A stretch of DNA of 64,000 nucleotides from Melastoma dodecandrum (GCA_029817715.1 JARUPY010000189.1:620001-684000); one strand, 5' to 3'. Positions 11,160 through 22,675 are shown, counted from the stretch's first letter. Notes: generated by a model from the letters alone, not told the origin. Numbers and translations are program-made.

Positions 11160-14100
11160 ATGATGGAGGACTTGCAGAACAGGCAGTTGACGGTGGAATC
11201 CCCAGATAGCCCACAGTCGCCGTACTTCATCAACGCGGCGGATCTGCAGGTGTCTTCGCTGGTCTCACCGGAGCTAGCAGATGGTAATTACGCTTCATGG
11301 CGTCGGTCTGCAGAACTTGCGTTGTCAATCAAGAATAAAATGGGTTTCGTAGACGGTACAATTGCAAAACCAGCAAATGGAAGTGCGTTGTACACGATCT
11401 GGAAGAGATGCGACAACTTGGTGAAGTCTTGGCTGCAGAGGTCCGTTTCTATCTCTATAGCTTCAACAATCTTTTATCTCGACACCGCGAAAGAAATTTG
11501 GGATGAGTTGCGTGAGCGATGTGGGGAACCTGATGATGCAAGAGTGTGCCAGCTCCAACTACAGTTTCATAGTCTCGAGCAGGGAGGCCGTTCTGTTTCT
11601 GTTTTTTATAACGAGTTGTTGGCTATTTTGCGTGAGTTAAGGGTCTATCGGCCGAATCCACGTTGCGATTGTGGGAAATGCGATTGTAGCTGGGAGAAGC
11701 TCTTCGCAGAACAACAACAAAAGGATATGGTCTTCAAGTTCCTCAACGGGCTGAACCAAGAATATGGTGCTTTACGTTCACAGATTTTGATGCGACGACC
11801 ATTTCCTACGTTGGGGGAAGCATATAATGTGATTCAACGGGAAGAAGCACAACAAAATCTGAGGATTGAAGGGAGGATGTTGTCTGTGAATCCCATGGCA
11901 GCGTCGGTGAAAACAGAGGAGTATCAAGGAAGAGGAGGAAGTGCAGGCCATATTGCAGCCTATGTGGAGAGAAAGAAATATAGAGGAGAATTATTTTGTG
12001 AGAATTGTAAGAAAAAGGGGCACCTCAAGGATAGTTGCTACTTCCTTATTGGGTTTCCACCAAACATGAGAGGTGCACCCGGTATAAGAGGTGGTAGAGG
12101 ACGAGGACGTGTTCCCATGCATCAAGGAAGTCACAATAATGATAGGAGAATTAATGCAGTAGTTGTGAAGGATACAGATGCAATATCACAGCCCACTTCA
12201 CAAGTGAATCTGACGGGGCAGCAAGTGCAAAAGCTTTTGACACTTCTCAACATGGAGGATTCTGGCCAACCAATGTCTGTAGGTGACCAAGGACAGAACA
12301 AGAACCCGATCAATGTCCAAACCAAACCAAACACATTCCAAGGTAGCTTATCTTTTACCACTAAATCCATTTGGGCAAATCAGACATCTTGGATACTAGA
12401 CATAGGTGCGACCGATCACATTGTGTCTAAATTGGATCATTTTGTCACCTACACCAAACTGACCACACCTCTACAGATTCAATTGCCAAACAACCAAACA
12501 GCCTTTGCCACCCATGTAGGGGATATCAGGATCAATGAAACTCTTATGCTGCAGAAAGCACTATATGTTCCCTCTTTTTTGTTTAATCTTATCTCTGTTG
12601 GAAAGCTAACCTCAGAAAACTCCTTGTGTTGCCTCTTTTTATGTGATTGGTGCATTATTCAGGACACTACCAGTTGGATGATGATTGGATCTGCTGAAAG
12701 AGAGGGAGGACTGTATGTGCTTCGGCAGATAGGTGGCAAAGCGGCTGATAAGGCTTCATCCCAAGTTAGAACCACTGCAATTTTTCCATCTGAACATAAT
12801 CCTTTGCATTACATCAATACAGTTAGACATTTTACAACCTTGGATAACTTTGATCTTTGGCACTTACGTCTCGGACATGCACCAGTAGACAAAACTTCTC
12901 TCTTGCAAACTATAGATGCTTCGGTTACTATGTTACAGCATAATGCGTGTTCTATTTGTCATGAGGCAAAACAGAAACGATTAGCTTTTCCTATAAGCAA
13001 GATACAAACAGTTGCAGCTTTTGAGTTGATGCATTGTGACGTTTGGGGACCATCTTCTGAAATTACTTTAGGAGGATATCATTATTTTCTTACTATCGTA
13101 GATGACTATACAAGAGTAACTTGGGTTTTTCTAATGAGCTCTAAATCAGAAGTAAAAGGCCTATTGCACCAATTTTTCATGCTTGTTGATAATCAGTTCT
13201 CCAAAAAGATTAAAACTATCCGTAGTGACAATGGTGGAGAATTTGATCTTAAGGATTTCTACAAAGGTTTTGGCATTGTTCATCAAACTTCTTGTGTGGC
13301 TACTCCACAGCAAAATGGAGTGGTCGAGCGTAAGCATCAACACCTCTTGCAAGTTACTAGAGCTCTTTTGTTTCAGGCTAGGTTACCCTCTAATTTCTGG
13401 GGTTATGCGCTTCTTGCTGCCACTCACATTATTAATCGACTTCCTTATCCTTTGTTGAGACAAAAATCACCATTTGAGATGCTTTTTCATAAGAAACCCT
13501 CATATCAACATTTACGTGTGTTTGGTTCTTTAAGCTTTGCTTGCACATTAGCACAAGGTAGAAAGAAATTGGAACCTCGTGCTAAGAAATGCGTGTTTGT
13601 GGGTTATCCTTTTGGCACTAAAGGCTACTATGTCTATGATCTTGTTGAGGGAACCATCTTCATATCTCGAGATGTGGTTTTTTATGAAACGATTTTTCCA
13701 TTTCACATTGCCACAGTCCCTTCTTCTTATACCAGTGATCTGGTTTTGCCTTCAGTGAATCCTTTTGACATCACATTATCTAGTGAACCAGTTTTTGATT
13801 CAATGCATAACCGTACAACATGCATGGACTCTTTGTCATCTTCTCATGAGGTAGACTCATCTCCCATCTCTGCATTACATCCGCATGGTTCTGATTTGCG
13901 ACGAAGCTCAAGACAACGCAAGCTTCCCATCTATCTGAAGGACTATCACCACAGTCTTCTTTCTCTAACAGATGATCTCGCCTCATCCCACAGGTCAGTC
14001 CACTTCCCTTCCACTTCTCCTTCTATACCATACCCAATTGAGCCTTCCATTTCGTACTCTCGACTGTCCAAACCGTTTAGAGCCTTTGTTCTGTCCCTAG

Positions 14101-15696
14101 AGATGCATATGGAACCACAGACATATCATGAGGCTAAGGATCTTCCGTGTTGGCAAGATGCCATGACGACTGAGCTAGCTGCATTGTCAGATAACCATAC
14201 TTGGGACATTGTTCCTCTACCTCCAGGCAAACGTGCGGTTGGTTGTAAGTGGGTTTATAAAACCAAGCTCCGTGCAGATGGATCTGTTGAACGGTACAAA
14301 GCTCGGTTAGTGGCGAAGGGGTATACGCAACGGGAAGGTTTTGACTATCAAGAAACGTTCAGCCCCGTTGCTAAGCACCCATCTGTGCGGTTATTCCTTG
14401 CGCTCGCTGCAGTGAAGGGCTGGATCTTGCGGCAATTTGATATCCACAACGCCTTCCTCAACGGTGATCTTTCTGAGGAGGTTTACATGTATCTACCACC
14501 CGGTTTGGCCATTCAGGGGGAGCCGAACATATCTCATCCTATGGTTTGCAAGCTGAGGAAGTCTCTCTATGGATTGAAGCAAGCATCTAGAGAATGGAAC
14601 AGTAAGTTGACCTCGTGCTTGATAAAGGATGGTTTCCGTCAGTCCAAGTCGGATTATAGTCTCTTTACCAAGGAAGGGACAGCAGGTTTCATTGCAGTGT
14701 TGGTGTACGTGGATGACATGGCGGTGGGGAGCACAAGTGAGGAGATGATTGCCGAATTAAAGAAGATTTTGTAGAAGGAATTCAAAGTCAGGGACTTGGG
14801 CACTCTGAGATATTTCCTAGGATTGGAAATTGCAAGAAGTAGTGAAGGAATTCTAATCTCGCAAAGGGGGTATGCGTTGCATTTGTTGGAAGATATGGGG
14901 AGGCTAGCAACAAAGCCAAGTTCTGTGCCAATGACCCCAAATAACAAATTAAAGCGAGGTGCGGATGGACAGGTAGTGGATGCGAGTGTTTACCGGCAGT
15001 TAATAGGGAGATTGATATATTTGGGCATTACAAGGCCAGATTTGACCTTTGCTGTACACATGTTGGCTCAGTTCATGGACAAGCCAAACAAAGAGCATTG
15101 GGACGCAGCTTGTTATGTGTTGAGGTATCTGAAGGGAGCTTCGGGGAAAGGGATTTTCTTCCCAAAGAATTCCAAGCTTCAGCTGCAGGCCTTCTCGGAC
15201 AGCGATTGGGGGGGGCTGCGCTGAAACGAGGAAGTCGACCACAGGCTTTGGCATTTTCTTGGGTGACTCCTTGGTGAGTTGGAAGTCGAAGAAGCAAGCA
15301 ACGGTATCTAGGAGCTCCTCGGAGGCGGAGTACAGAGCGCTTGCAACGACGACAGCAGAAATCATGTGGATGAGTTCACTTCTGGAGGATTTTGGTATCA
15401 CAAGGCAGTTCCCAGTGCCGCTTTATTGTGACAACAAGTCGGCCATATACATAAGCAAGAACCCCGTGTTCCATGAACGCACGAAGCACTTGGAAGTCGA
15501 CTTGCATTTCGTAAGAGAAAAGGTGGAGACTGGAGTTGTTCGGATGATGCACGTGAAGACTGAATTTCAGCTTGCGGAGATGTTTACAAAAGCTTTGCAT
15601 CCCAGCAGACTAAATTTCTTGTTGGACAAGGTGGGAATGCGAGATATATACGGTTCCCACCTTGAGGGGAGTGTAAACAGAACAGTCCCGCTATGA
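11160..15696 (+). pseudogene. Copia gag-pol polyprotein, one nonsense codon and one frameshift
   Basis: The frame opens at 11160 and runs 1204 codons to a TAG at 14772-14774. It continues in the same frame to about 15215, then in the +1 frame to 15696. Domains in order: gag core with CDCGKCDC; CCHC knuckle CENCKKKGHLKDSC (residues about 280-293); protease ILDIGATDH (D414); pre-integrase WHLRLGHAP; integrase with HCDVWGP, IRSDNGGEF and QQNGVVERKH; reverse transcriptase with QFDIHNAFLNG and YVDDM; RNase H with SRSSSEAEYRAL. The frameshift lies in an 8-G run at about 15208-15215, where 7 G would restore [10 protein letters not shown]. The protease triad reads DIG instead of the usual DSG. Without these lesions it would be a complete single-ORF copia polyprotein. 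Confidence 0.93.
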
Positions 15697-16003
15697 TCAT
15701 GCGAGCAACTGAAGAAGGAGAAATGCAGGAGAATCGGGCCTCAACAATGAAGAAGGAAGAGGTAGATGAGGCTGGGCTCAAGCAAGGATAAGTATGAGGC
15801 CTATAGGAGGGACAAAACAGTAAAATGAGTGCAAGGCGGTTAGGAGGAGCACTAATTAGTGGTGTGTGTCGTCATTGTACAGACAACAACAGAATGGGTT
15901 TTACAACAGAAAAGTTTTTCTCTCTTCCCTTAGCCTTCCCCTTCATCGTCTTCGACGAGCTTTCATCTTAGCCTTCGTCTTCATCGTCTTCGGCGAGCTT
16001 TCA
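15672..16003 (+). mobile_element. 3' LTR (332 bp) of the young copia element
   Basis: Same TGTAAACAG start and GAGCTTTCA end as the 5' LTR, preceded by the purine tract GAGGGGAG and followed by the AAGAG target duplication. Confidence 0.95.
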
Positions 16004-16008
16004 AAGAG
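16004..16008. repeat. Right target-site duplication of the young copia element
   Basis: AAGAG, identical to 10801-10805. Confidence 0.93.
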
Positions 16009-16200
16009 CTATAATCTTTAAAGGATCAGAATCAAGGACGTCATCGTTTGCTTCTTCAGTTGCATGTGCAAGGAAAGCTTCCCTGGGTTCTCTACGAACA
16101 TCCGTGGTTAAACAAGATGTTTCATGCTCAATGTGCGAGTGGATGAGACAGTGTGGTCATACATTCAACAACCCCAGATGGAAGGTGATCACATCCTTGA

Positions 16201-17501
16201 AGGAAGTTGCAGGGAAAGATAATTCGCACATAGGAACATCCATATAATTTTGCAACACAAAGACAAGTTCACAGCTTACTGCTCAAATCCCTCAAATTGT
16301 CCCGAAAAGAATACACACACAAGCAATGATGATCAAAATGACTTATGTAATCCAGACTCGGAGATGCTTCATCAATTCTGTTCTGTGTTCATCAAAGTTT
16401 TTAACTGTGAAAATGTGGTTGTTCTGCGGCCAAGATCAAGGCCCAATTAATCAGAATTGGCCTAACTCTTTTGGTCATAATAGAAACAAAAGCTTAACCC
16501 ACCCCCCAACCTGCTAGACAAGATGAAGGAAGTGGAGGCAGGTTGTGACTCGCATGCGTCTCGACGGCCGAGTATAGCACGCGCAGCCGCATCGGCATCG
16601 GTCCCTTCAGCCTCGCGCCAAAGGCAACGTCGAGAATGGAGAACGCAATACCGGTCACCATCATAATCATATACAATATATAGTCGTCCTTATAAATATA
16701 AAAGAAAAAGCAAAAACCACGAAATGGGATTATTTTTATTGAGGAAATAAAAGGAAATGGTAAAAAAAAAACAAATGAGTGGGGTAATAATAATGAGGAA
16801 GATGCCATTTCGTAAAAGAAGAAGAAAATTGAAAAAGCGGTCAAAAAAGTGTAATACAAAATGAAATAAAAGTGGAGTCATCATCATCATCATCAACTCG
16901 ACACAGACAAAACTAAAAGAGAAGGAAAAGAAAAACATCCCACACTCACAACTCCTCCCCTGACTTTAACTTTTGTTTTCATGTGGGCCGGGGGGGGAGG
17001 AGTTGTCGGCTTTATGACGAGGAGTTATATTCGATTTCAAGTATCACATTATATTCACATTGGGATCGGCATGAGTTTTGTGGAATTACATGAAATGATT
17101 GATTGATTGGGTGTGGGGGGGAGGCGGGGATGTATAATGATTAGTGATGCTCCCTTTTGGTAATATTTTGAGGTTGTGCTACTAAAAACTAGTACTTACT
17201 ATGCACAGATTAAGAAATTCCCATCACCTTTGAAACAATCAAACACCCCCCTCCCCCTCCCCCTCATTACACATTAGCATACAAAATGAGAAATTCAAGT
17301 TCGGGGCTTCGTTACAACCACCCCACACCTACCAGAACGTATACCCCAAAGTCCAAACCTCCCCCATGCGGTCCGCCCGCCACGGTCGTCCGACGTCCTT
17401 ATGAGGTCGGCCCGGCACGAGATCGGACATGAGTTTACCCTAATACAATTAGAAAGTTGAAACAAAATCAAGTGATCAAGGTAGCGATCGATGATGATGC
17501 T
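16201..17501. other. Intergenic, low-complexity, no supported gene
   Basis: AT-rich DNA with G-runs, a CAT repeat near 16880 and C-rich stretches near 17250. A minus-strand frame at 16494-16859 has no recognisable domain. It should include the 3' untranslated part of the MIZ1-domain gene at its right end. Confidence 0.4.
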
Positions 17502-18473
17502 TTAGACCCTGAGCAGGTAGATGCTGAGCTCGGGCGCGCCATTGCTGTCGGGGTTCATCATGTAGTACGCCTCGCAGTCCCTTGACCCAACTATCCTCTC
17601 GAACTTGGCCCTCATGTACATCAGCTCCCCTTCCCCGTTGGTGTTGTCGGTGTTGCCTTCGTCGTCGCGGTCATTGTTGTTCCCCTTGCAGTTGTTGTTA
17701 TCCCCGTCGCCTTCCACACGAGGCAGGACCCCGGCACCCATCGAGATAGGCTCTATTGCCTTGAGGATCCTCAACTCCTTATCCCCGCATTCCTTCCTTG
17801 AGGCAAACCCGCATTTCCTCCCGTTGCAGTATGCCCTCCACGCTGGCTCCTCCAGCAGCCTGACTCCCCTGTTACTAGCACCCCCACCGCTGCTGTTGCT
17901 TCTGCTCTTGTCGCACTCAAGGGCGATCCTCACGAGCCCCGAAGCCATCTCTTTGACGAGGGAGCCGATTGGGGTAGACAACTCAACGAAAAACGCTGGG
18001 CGCAAGCCCGCATCCCTCTGCAAGGTGAACTGCACGTGGCCTCTCCGGCGTCCGAACAGGGTGCCGACCGCCCTTCGGCAGCCAGAGCCGAGGATGGGGA
18101 GATGGGGAGACCTGGAGGGGACGAACCCAGCAGCCCTGTTCTTGCTGAGGACGAGAGCGGTCAGGAACGCGGCCCGTATCCGGGAGAAGGCCACGGAACG
18201 GGGCTTCTTAGTGGAGTTGGACTTGGACAGAGGGGGAGGAGGCGCAGGGGGACGCGGGGGTTTGTCCGGGGAGGAGGGTCTGCCAGAGGAATCCTTATCA
18301 TGGACGTGGCGGTCACTCCTAACCTCGTTGTTGTTGTTGTTGTTGTTGATGGTGATGGTGATGGAGGTGGGGTTGGGGGAGGTGGGGGAGTGGTGGTGGC
18401 GCTTGAAGGAGGCCAAGTCTTGGGAGGTTCTAGCCATCTCCGGGGGTGTTAAGGTTGTTGTCGGATTCTTCAT
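17502..18473 (-). CDS. MIZU-KUSSEI 1-domain protein (DUF617)
   Basis: Single exon, 323 residues from the ATG at 18473. The N-terminal third is low-complexity (His run, Asn run from an AAC repeat, Pro-rich PPRPPAPPPPLSK). The MIZ1 domain follows: VGTLFGRRRGHVQFTLQ, PAFFVELSTPIGSLVKEMASG, EPAWRAYCNGRKCGFASR, LKAIEPISMGAGVLP, ELMYMRAKFERIVGSRDCE and the terminal PELSIYLLRV. The founding member, MIZ1 of Arabidopsis, is needed for root hydrotropism; roles of paralogues are mostly open. An Asn/Asp-rich insert lies before the last conserved block. I reject the longer in-frame start at 18536: it is GTG and lies upstream of the TATA box at 18521-18530. Confidence 0.93.
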   Translation of the reverse strand: MKNPTTTLTPPEMARTSQDLASFKRHHHSPTSPNPTSITITINNNNNNNEVRSDRHVHDKDSSGRPSSPDKPPRPPAPPPPLSKSNSTKKPRSVAFSRIRAAFLTALVLSKNRAAGFVPSRSPHLPILGSGCRRAVGTLFGRRRGHVQFTLQRDAGLRPAFFVELSTPIGSLVKEMASGLVRIALECDKSRSNSSGGGASNRGVRLLEEPAWRAYCNGRKCGFASRKECGDKELRILKAIEPISMGAGVLPRVEGDGDNNNCKGNNNDRDDEGNTDNTNGEGELMYMRAKFERIVGSRDCEAYYMMNPDSNGAPELSIYLLRV

Positions 18474-18520
18474 GAGGGATCTGAAAGCCAAACTGAAGTG
18501 AAAGAGTAGTTTGTCTGTCC

Positions 18521-18530
18521 TTAAATATAC
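18521..18530 (-). promoter_or_regulatory. TATA box of the MIZ1-domain gene
   Basis: The minus strand reads GTATATTTAA, 48 bases upstream of the ATG at 18473. Transcription would start near 18490, leaving a very short leader. Confidence 0.5.
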
Positions 18531-18539
18531 ACACACTTG

Positions 18540-20950
18540 GGGGGTGGGGGGAGGGAGTGAGATTGTGGGGACTTAGTAAAAAAACAATAAAATCAATTTC
18601 CCTAAAAATTCCAATCTTGTCTTGAACTGAACACAGAAGGAAGAAGAAGGCAAAAAAAAAAAAGGGAAGGGTCATTTTGGTCAGGACAATTTTTGTGCTA
18701 ATGACGTAAGGGAAGTGACATAACCTTTCTCTTTTTAAGAACAACGAGAGATAAAAAGTAAAAGACAAGTGACATGAAATGGTGGTGTGTTAACATTCGG
18801 GAGTTTCTGACGAGAAGTTTTAATGACAAAAAATGACAAAGGGGAACTGCAAATGTAACAAAGGCAGCGGCGGAAGCTTTATGTCGGGTCGGTGGGTCCC
18901 ATTTTCTTATTTTGTAATAATTATTTAAAAAGAATGTGGTAAAATAGACGTGTTGTCGGTTTTTGCTTCTTTCAGGGTGGCGAAAATGAAGAGGGGCGAG
19001 GGAGGAGGGAAAGAACATTTAAGTTGTGCTGCCCAGTTTCTGGTCCTTTCATCCAAACTCTCTCCTCAGTTTCAGTCCTGAGCAAACAAACACACCTTGA
19101 GAACAACCCCCACACATTGAACTCCTCCCCCACTGTCTGTCCATGTCCAAACCTTAATGGTGCAAAAAATGGGAACCCAAGACACCAAAACATGAGAGAC
19201 TCCTCCTCCAGACATTTTAACATCACAGAAAAGGAATCAAAGATTAGAGAGAAATCATCCCCAGAAAAAAAGAAACTATCTGCTAAATTTTCTACGAATT
19301 CATGTTCCTTATGTGATCTGCTAAAAAGCGTCCCGTGATTTTATTTGCCTTAAGTTTATATCTATTGCCCTCCCCCCCCCCCCCCCCCATATTTCCAGGG
19401 GAATTGAGAATTGATGATGATGATTAAAGATTGATTCTCTTAAAATTATTGGTAATGGGAGGGAGGCCATCCATCATTGATTGTGGAAGGGGGGGGGGGG
19501 CAATTGCACCCCAAACACACCACACCCATTTATGCTTTTTTTTTTTGGTTTCTTACTATGAAAGTTTAATACGGAAGATTCGACAGGATATGGTCAACCG
19601 CTTTGCAATTGATATTCTTTTGATGACTGACTTACCCAAGAAAAAATTGAATAGAATTTTCAAGACCATGTTGTTATCCCATGGACTCTTATAGTGTAGG
19701 ACGCTATTGGGCCTGAAAAAGGCCCTTGTTTGGGCCTCGGGATTTGTCCCAGTACGATTGATCCCCATATGTTGTTCTGTGACCACTCCGTCAATGGGCA
19801 AGCTTCTCCACACCTCTCGATCTCGGATCCCCTCGCCCGTGGACGTAAGGCCGTTGCGGTGTCACCACAGTGATGATCCCGCGAGGAGGCCTTGGACCCT
19901 TTCTGAGTCCACCACTTTGCATCCTGCAGGCAGTGGATGCTGATGTGAATTGTGCAAGGAATGGAAATGTCATAGCTTGTTTTCCTGGCGTGGCAACGAG
20001 GCCGGTTCGGGTGATCCACGTAAATCTTCATTGCCAGCTTGTTTCGGTTTTTGTTTTACTGCAGTTGAGAGAAGACAGGAGGTATGCTCCTTAGTCCGCA
20101 AATTATTTACTATTTCGCGAAATATTACCGCGACTAACGTTATATTGGATTAAAATTCGAGAGGACAGCTGTGTTGGATTACAGTCGTCGTCCGCCACGT
20201 GGATTAGTAGCAAATGCCAGCGACGACAAGTGCCTGGCTCGGTTTCCGCCAAACCTGCTTCCATTTTCGGCCAATTTGATCGTGGGAAAGCTGTTGTTTT
20301 CCCATACAGTTGAGAGAGAGCTCTTCCTGTCATATCATCTGCCACTACTGTCGAGTTGGCGAGTACTCCAGCACGACCAATTTCCTCGGTTGTCTGCTTT
20401 CTTCTTCTCAATACAACGTGTGGCGGTTGCCTTGCCACCACATGTTTCCAACGCCTCTCAAGATCGAGACGTTGGGAGTGGGACTGACATTTTATGGAAC
20501 CGAATTGGCGTTTTTCTGTGCTTAGGGTTGGTTGGGTCAATGTATGAAAGTATGGTCCAAAAAACCTGTGAACTCAGTCCTTTCTTCACCGCCGACCAAA
20601 TTCGACAATAAACGCTTTCACCTTGAGATGCCAAAATGCCAAAGAATGTAAGCGAATCTTGTCCCTGCTTTTTTTAAGGTTGTAATGAGCGAATTTTATC
20701 CCCACCAAGAGTGACTTATCCGTTGATCTTGACACCAACTTTTAATCTTGGCAGAGAAGAAAGATACAAGGAAAAAAGACGGGGAATTTATGTGAGGAGG
20801 CCCTAAAAATAAGAAAAAAGAAATGGGAACATTTTGAAAAATAATTATACAAAATTCAACTATTTCCTTTTTAACATTTTCTGTGATCGTTTCTCCTACA
20901 ATTCACCAAGTGTGAGATTTGGAAAGGATGTGATTTGAGAAAATCAGATA
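18540..20950. other. Intergenic, upstream of the MIZ1-domain gene
   Basis: No gene is supported. It contains a 17-C run (19372-19388), a 12-G run (19489-19500) and a GC-richer block (about 19730-20560) with short frames on both strands but no recognisable domain. Confidence 0.4.
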
Positions 20951-20959
20951 ATGTCATCA

Positions 20960-21874
20960 AGAATGATTCAAGTGAGTGAGTGGAGTGTGTACACGCGCCA
21001 TCCGACTTAGCACGCGCGCTGTGGTACGAGCGGCACGAGGATTCGGACTCACTCCCCCTGGTGTCCTCCGGTCGACGTCAGGACTCGAACGTTCAGGCGT
21101 TGCGAAGGAAAACGGGGTCGATCCTCCCTCGATTCCCGATCGGGCCCGCCCGGACCCTTGCCGATCTTCTCCATGCTTCTTAGGAGGTGACAGGCGAATG
21201 ACGGAGTATGATCCACAGAAGGAATTTTCGGAAGGATCGGGAGCGGCTTGTATCGCTTTTCCCTCATCCATGATGGCTCCAATGATTGCTTTTGCTTAAC
21301 CTAGGTAAGCTATTGCGGAGTCGCCACCGACTTATTTTTTAAACTATTTAAGTAGGAAAAACTGTTGGTTCGGGGATTCCTAATTACTAACTCTTATATC
21401 TAAACATGCGAAGATGTGACGTTTGCTCCAAAAGTTTGGTTTTGGTTAACGGGCGTTAGACCCGATCCGGGCATGACTCCGGACTCATGTCACTGCTTTA
21501 CGGGCGTTGGACCCGATCCGAGCTTTAGGCCCAGACTCGTATTTGTTGGTTAACACAATACTTGCGCCATAATAACCTATGAACCTAACAACATGCACCA
21601 CAACACCTACATTCAATAATTTAGATTAAAGTAGGCGGGGAAGGGTGGTGGCCGCGGACCTATGCACTTGGGCCCACGGCTCGTTACAAGTGGAGAAGAA
21701 TAGTTCGGAGAGGCCCGCACCTCCCTTTTATACCTTTGGTTTGTCGGTTGGAGCCGCTTTAAGTGAGGTGTTTCCATTGCAATATGTCGTGCGCCCCAAC
21801 CTTGTACGTCGTTCTTGAAGGGTTCCTTCCCTGAAAAAGCTGCATCGAGGATGAAAGGGGGTCGATGAACGTTC
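20960..21874. repeat. Non-coding repeat block with the GCGGAGTCGCCACC motif
   Basis: GC-richer DNA around 21000-21600 holds TTGCGGAGTCGCCACCGACT (21314-21333), a motif I recognise as recurring in many plant genomes in non-coding retroelement-like repeats. It also has two copies of ACGGGCG-TT(A/G)GACCCGATCC (near 21450 and 21500). No coding domain is seen. Assignment to a large non-autonomous retroelement is an inference, as no LTR pair was found. Confidence 0.4.
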
Positions 21875-21882
21875 CTCACCTC

Positions 21883-22675
21883 TAGGGGTGAGCAAAAACT
21901 TTGAAATTCCAAATACCGAACCGAATTTTTAATATTTCGGTATTTGGAATTCGGTATTCGGTGTTTGGTATTTGGTTTGGTTTTATATTTCAATTAAATT
22001 CGGTTTTCGGTTCGGTATTCGGTATGTCTATAAAAAAATTCGGTATTTTCGGTATTACCGAAATATTTTGGGCTTAAGTCTTATTTGAAATATTGGCCCA
22101 TTTGCTTTCCTTCTACAGCCCGGAATTCCAAAACGTTGGAGCCCGGTCCATCCCATTCGCCAGGAACCCTAGGGCTGCTTTTCTCCGCTCTTCGTTGCAC
22201 ACGCAGGTGCATCGTCTTTCCTCATCAGGTCGATTTCCACCTCATCTCACACGCAGGTCGTCATCTCTGTCCTCCCTTTTCATGGCTCGTCAGCTTTTCA
22301 CCCGGCTCGACCCAAGTGACGTGATCTTCGCCAGCCCCCGACTCTGAATCTCCGCCGCCGTCGAATCCAGTTGGTAACCGCTTGCTTGATGCTTTTACAT
22401 GGGGCGAAGAGGGTTCCCGTCGTTCTTTTTGGTTTTGATAATCGACCCAATTTGCGGGTGACGACGGGGAGCCATTTTTGTTTCTTGGTGGTTTGCTAAT
22501 AAAACTTTGGAAGATCCAAATACCGAACCCAAATACCGAAATAAATTTTGGTATTTCGGTATTTGGAAGTTTTGAGTTCGGTTTGGTATTTGGAGGATAA
22601 AATTTTAAAACTTCGGTATTTGGAAGTTCGGTATTCGGTTCGATTGGTATTTGGAATACCGAATGCTCACCCCTA
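21883..22675. mobile_element. Non-autonomous hAT-superfamily DNA transposon (793 bp)
   Basis: Terminal inverted repeats TAGGGGTGAGCA (21883-21894) and TGCTCACCCCTA (22664-22675) are perfect. They are bounded by an 8-bp target duplication CTCACCTC (21875-21882 and 22676-22683), the hallmark of hAT insertion. Subterminal regions on both sides carry many copies of TTCGGTATTTGG/TTCGGTATTCGG in both orientations, likely transposase-binding repeats. The interior (about 22090-22480) resembles a CT-rich 5' untranslated segment and has no transposase domain, so mobility would need a transposase in trans. Confidence 0.92.

Larger units (their letters stand above)
10806..16003 (+). mobile_element. Young, nearly intact Ty1/copia retrotransposon
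   Basis: Full structure: 332-bp LTR, PBS (11138-11149), one long gag-pol frame (11160-15696 with two lesions), a purine tract GAGGGGAG just before 15672, and the 3' LTR. The 5-bp direct repeat AAGAG flanks it. LTR identity and near-intact coding point to very recent insertion. The order protease, integrase, reverse transcriptase, RNase H defines it as copia, not gypsy. It lies in a coding block of the TGH-like pseudogene, in opposite orientation. Confidence 0.96.
9400..16200 (-). pseudogene. TGH: 5'-truncated TOUGH-type G-patch gene, intron-containing, split by a copia insertion
   Basis: Minus-strand blocks follow the order of the plant G-patch protein TGH (RNA processing, miRNA pathway). 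They are: (1) DVRREPREAFLAHATEE...DPLKIIAL (about 16120-16004), continued after the copia element by PVEETIRPSESTP (10805-10762); (2) VYVLNPKQDLHELGYDPY (10654-10579); (3) a block ending EELDVEDEDVYAS (10321-10241); (4) LTGKDNGVLHGFRLASNSDY (9963-9813); (5) a last block (about 9700-9405). Blocks 2-4 keep perfect AG/GT borders and matching phases, so this came by DNA duplication, not retroposition. Block 5 has a stop in KNP*FGFLNGG and frameshifts before FREYYARKVW and MTADHRGRI. The N-terminal half, including the G-patch, is absent from 16200-17500. Confidence 0.8.

Noticed and set aside
16494..16859. Minus-strand frame between TGH pseudogene and MIZ1-domain gene
   Set aside because: Considered as a missing TGH N-terminal exon, but no TGH-like motif is present and it is largely Phe/Leu low complexity.
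17605..18501. Long plus-strand frame (298 codons)
   Set aside because: Antisense shadow of the GC-rich MIZ1-domain gene; the peptide is low-complexity and has no domain.
18474..18536. Upstream extension of the MIZ1-domain protein (21 residues)
   Set aside because: It opens with GTG and includes the TATA box at 18521-18530, so it is promoter, not coding.
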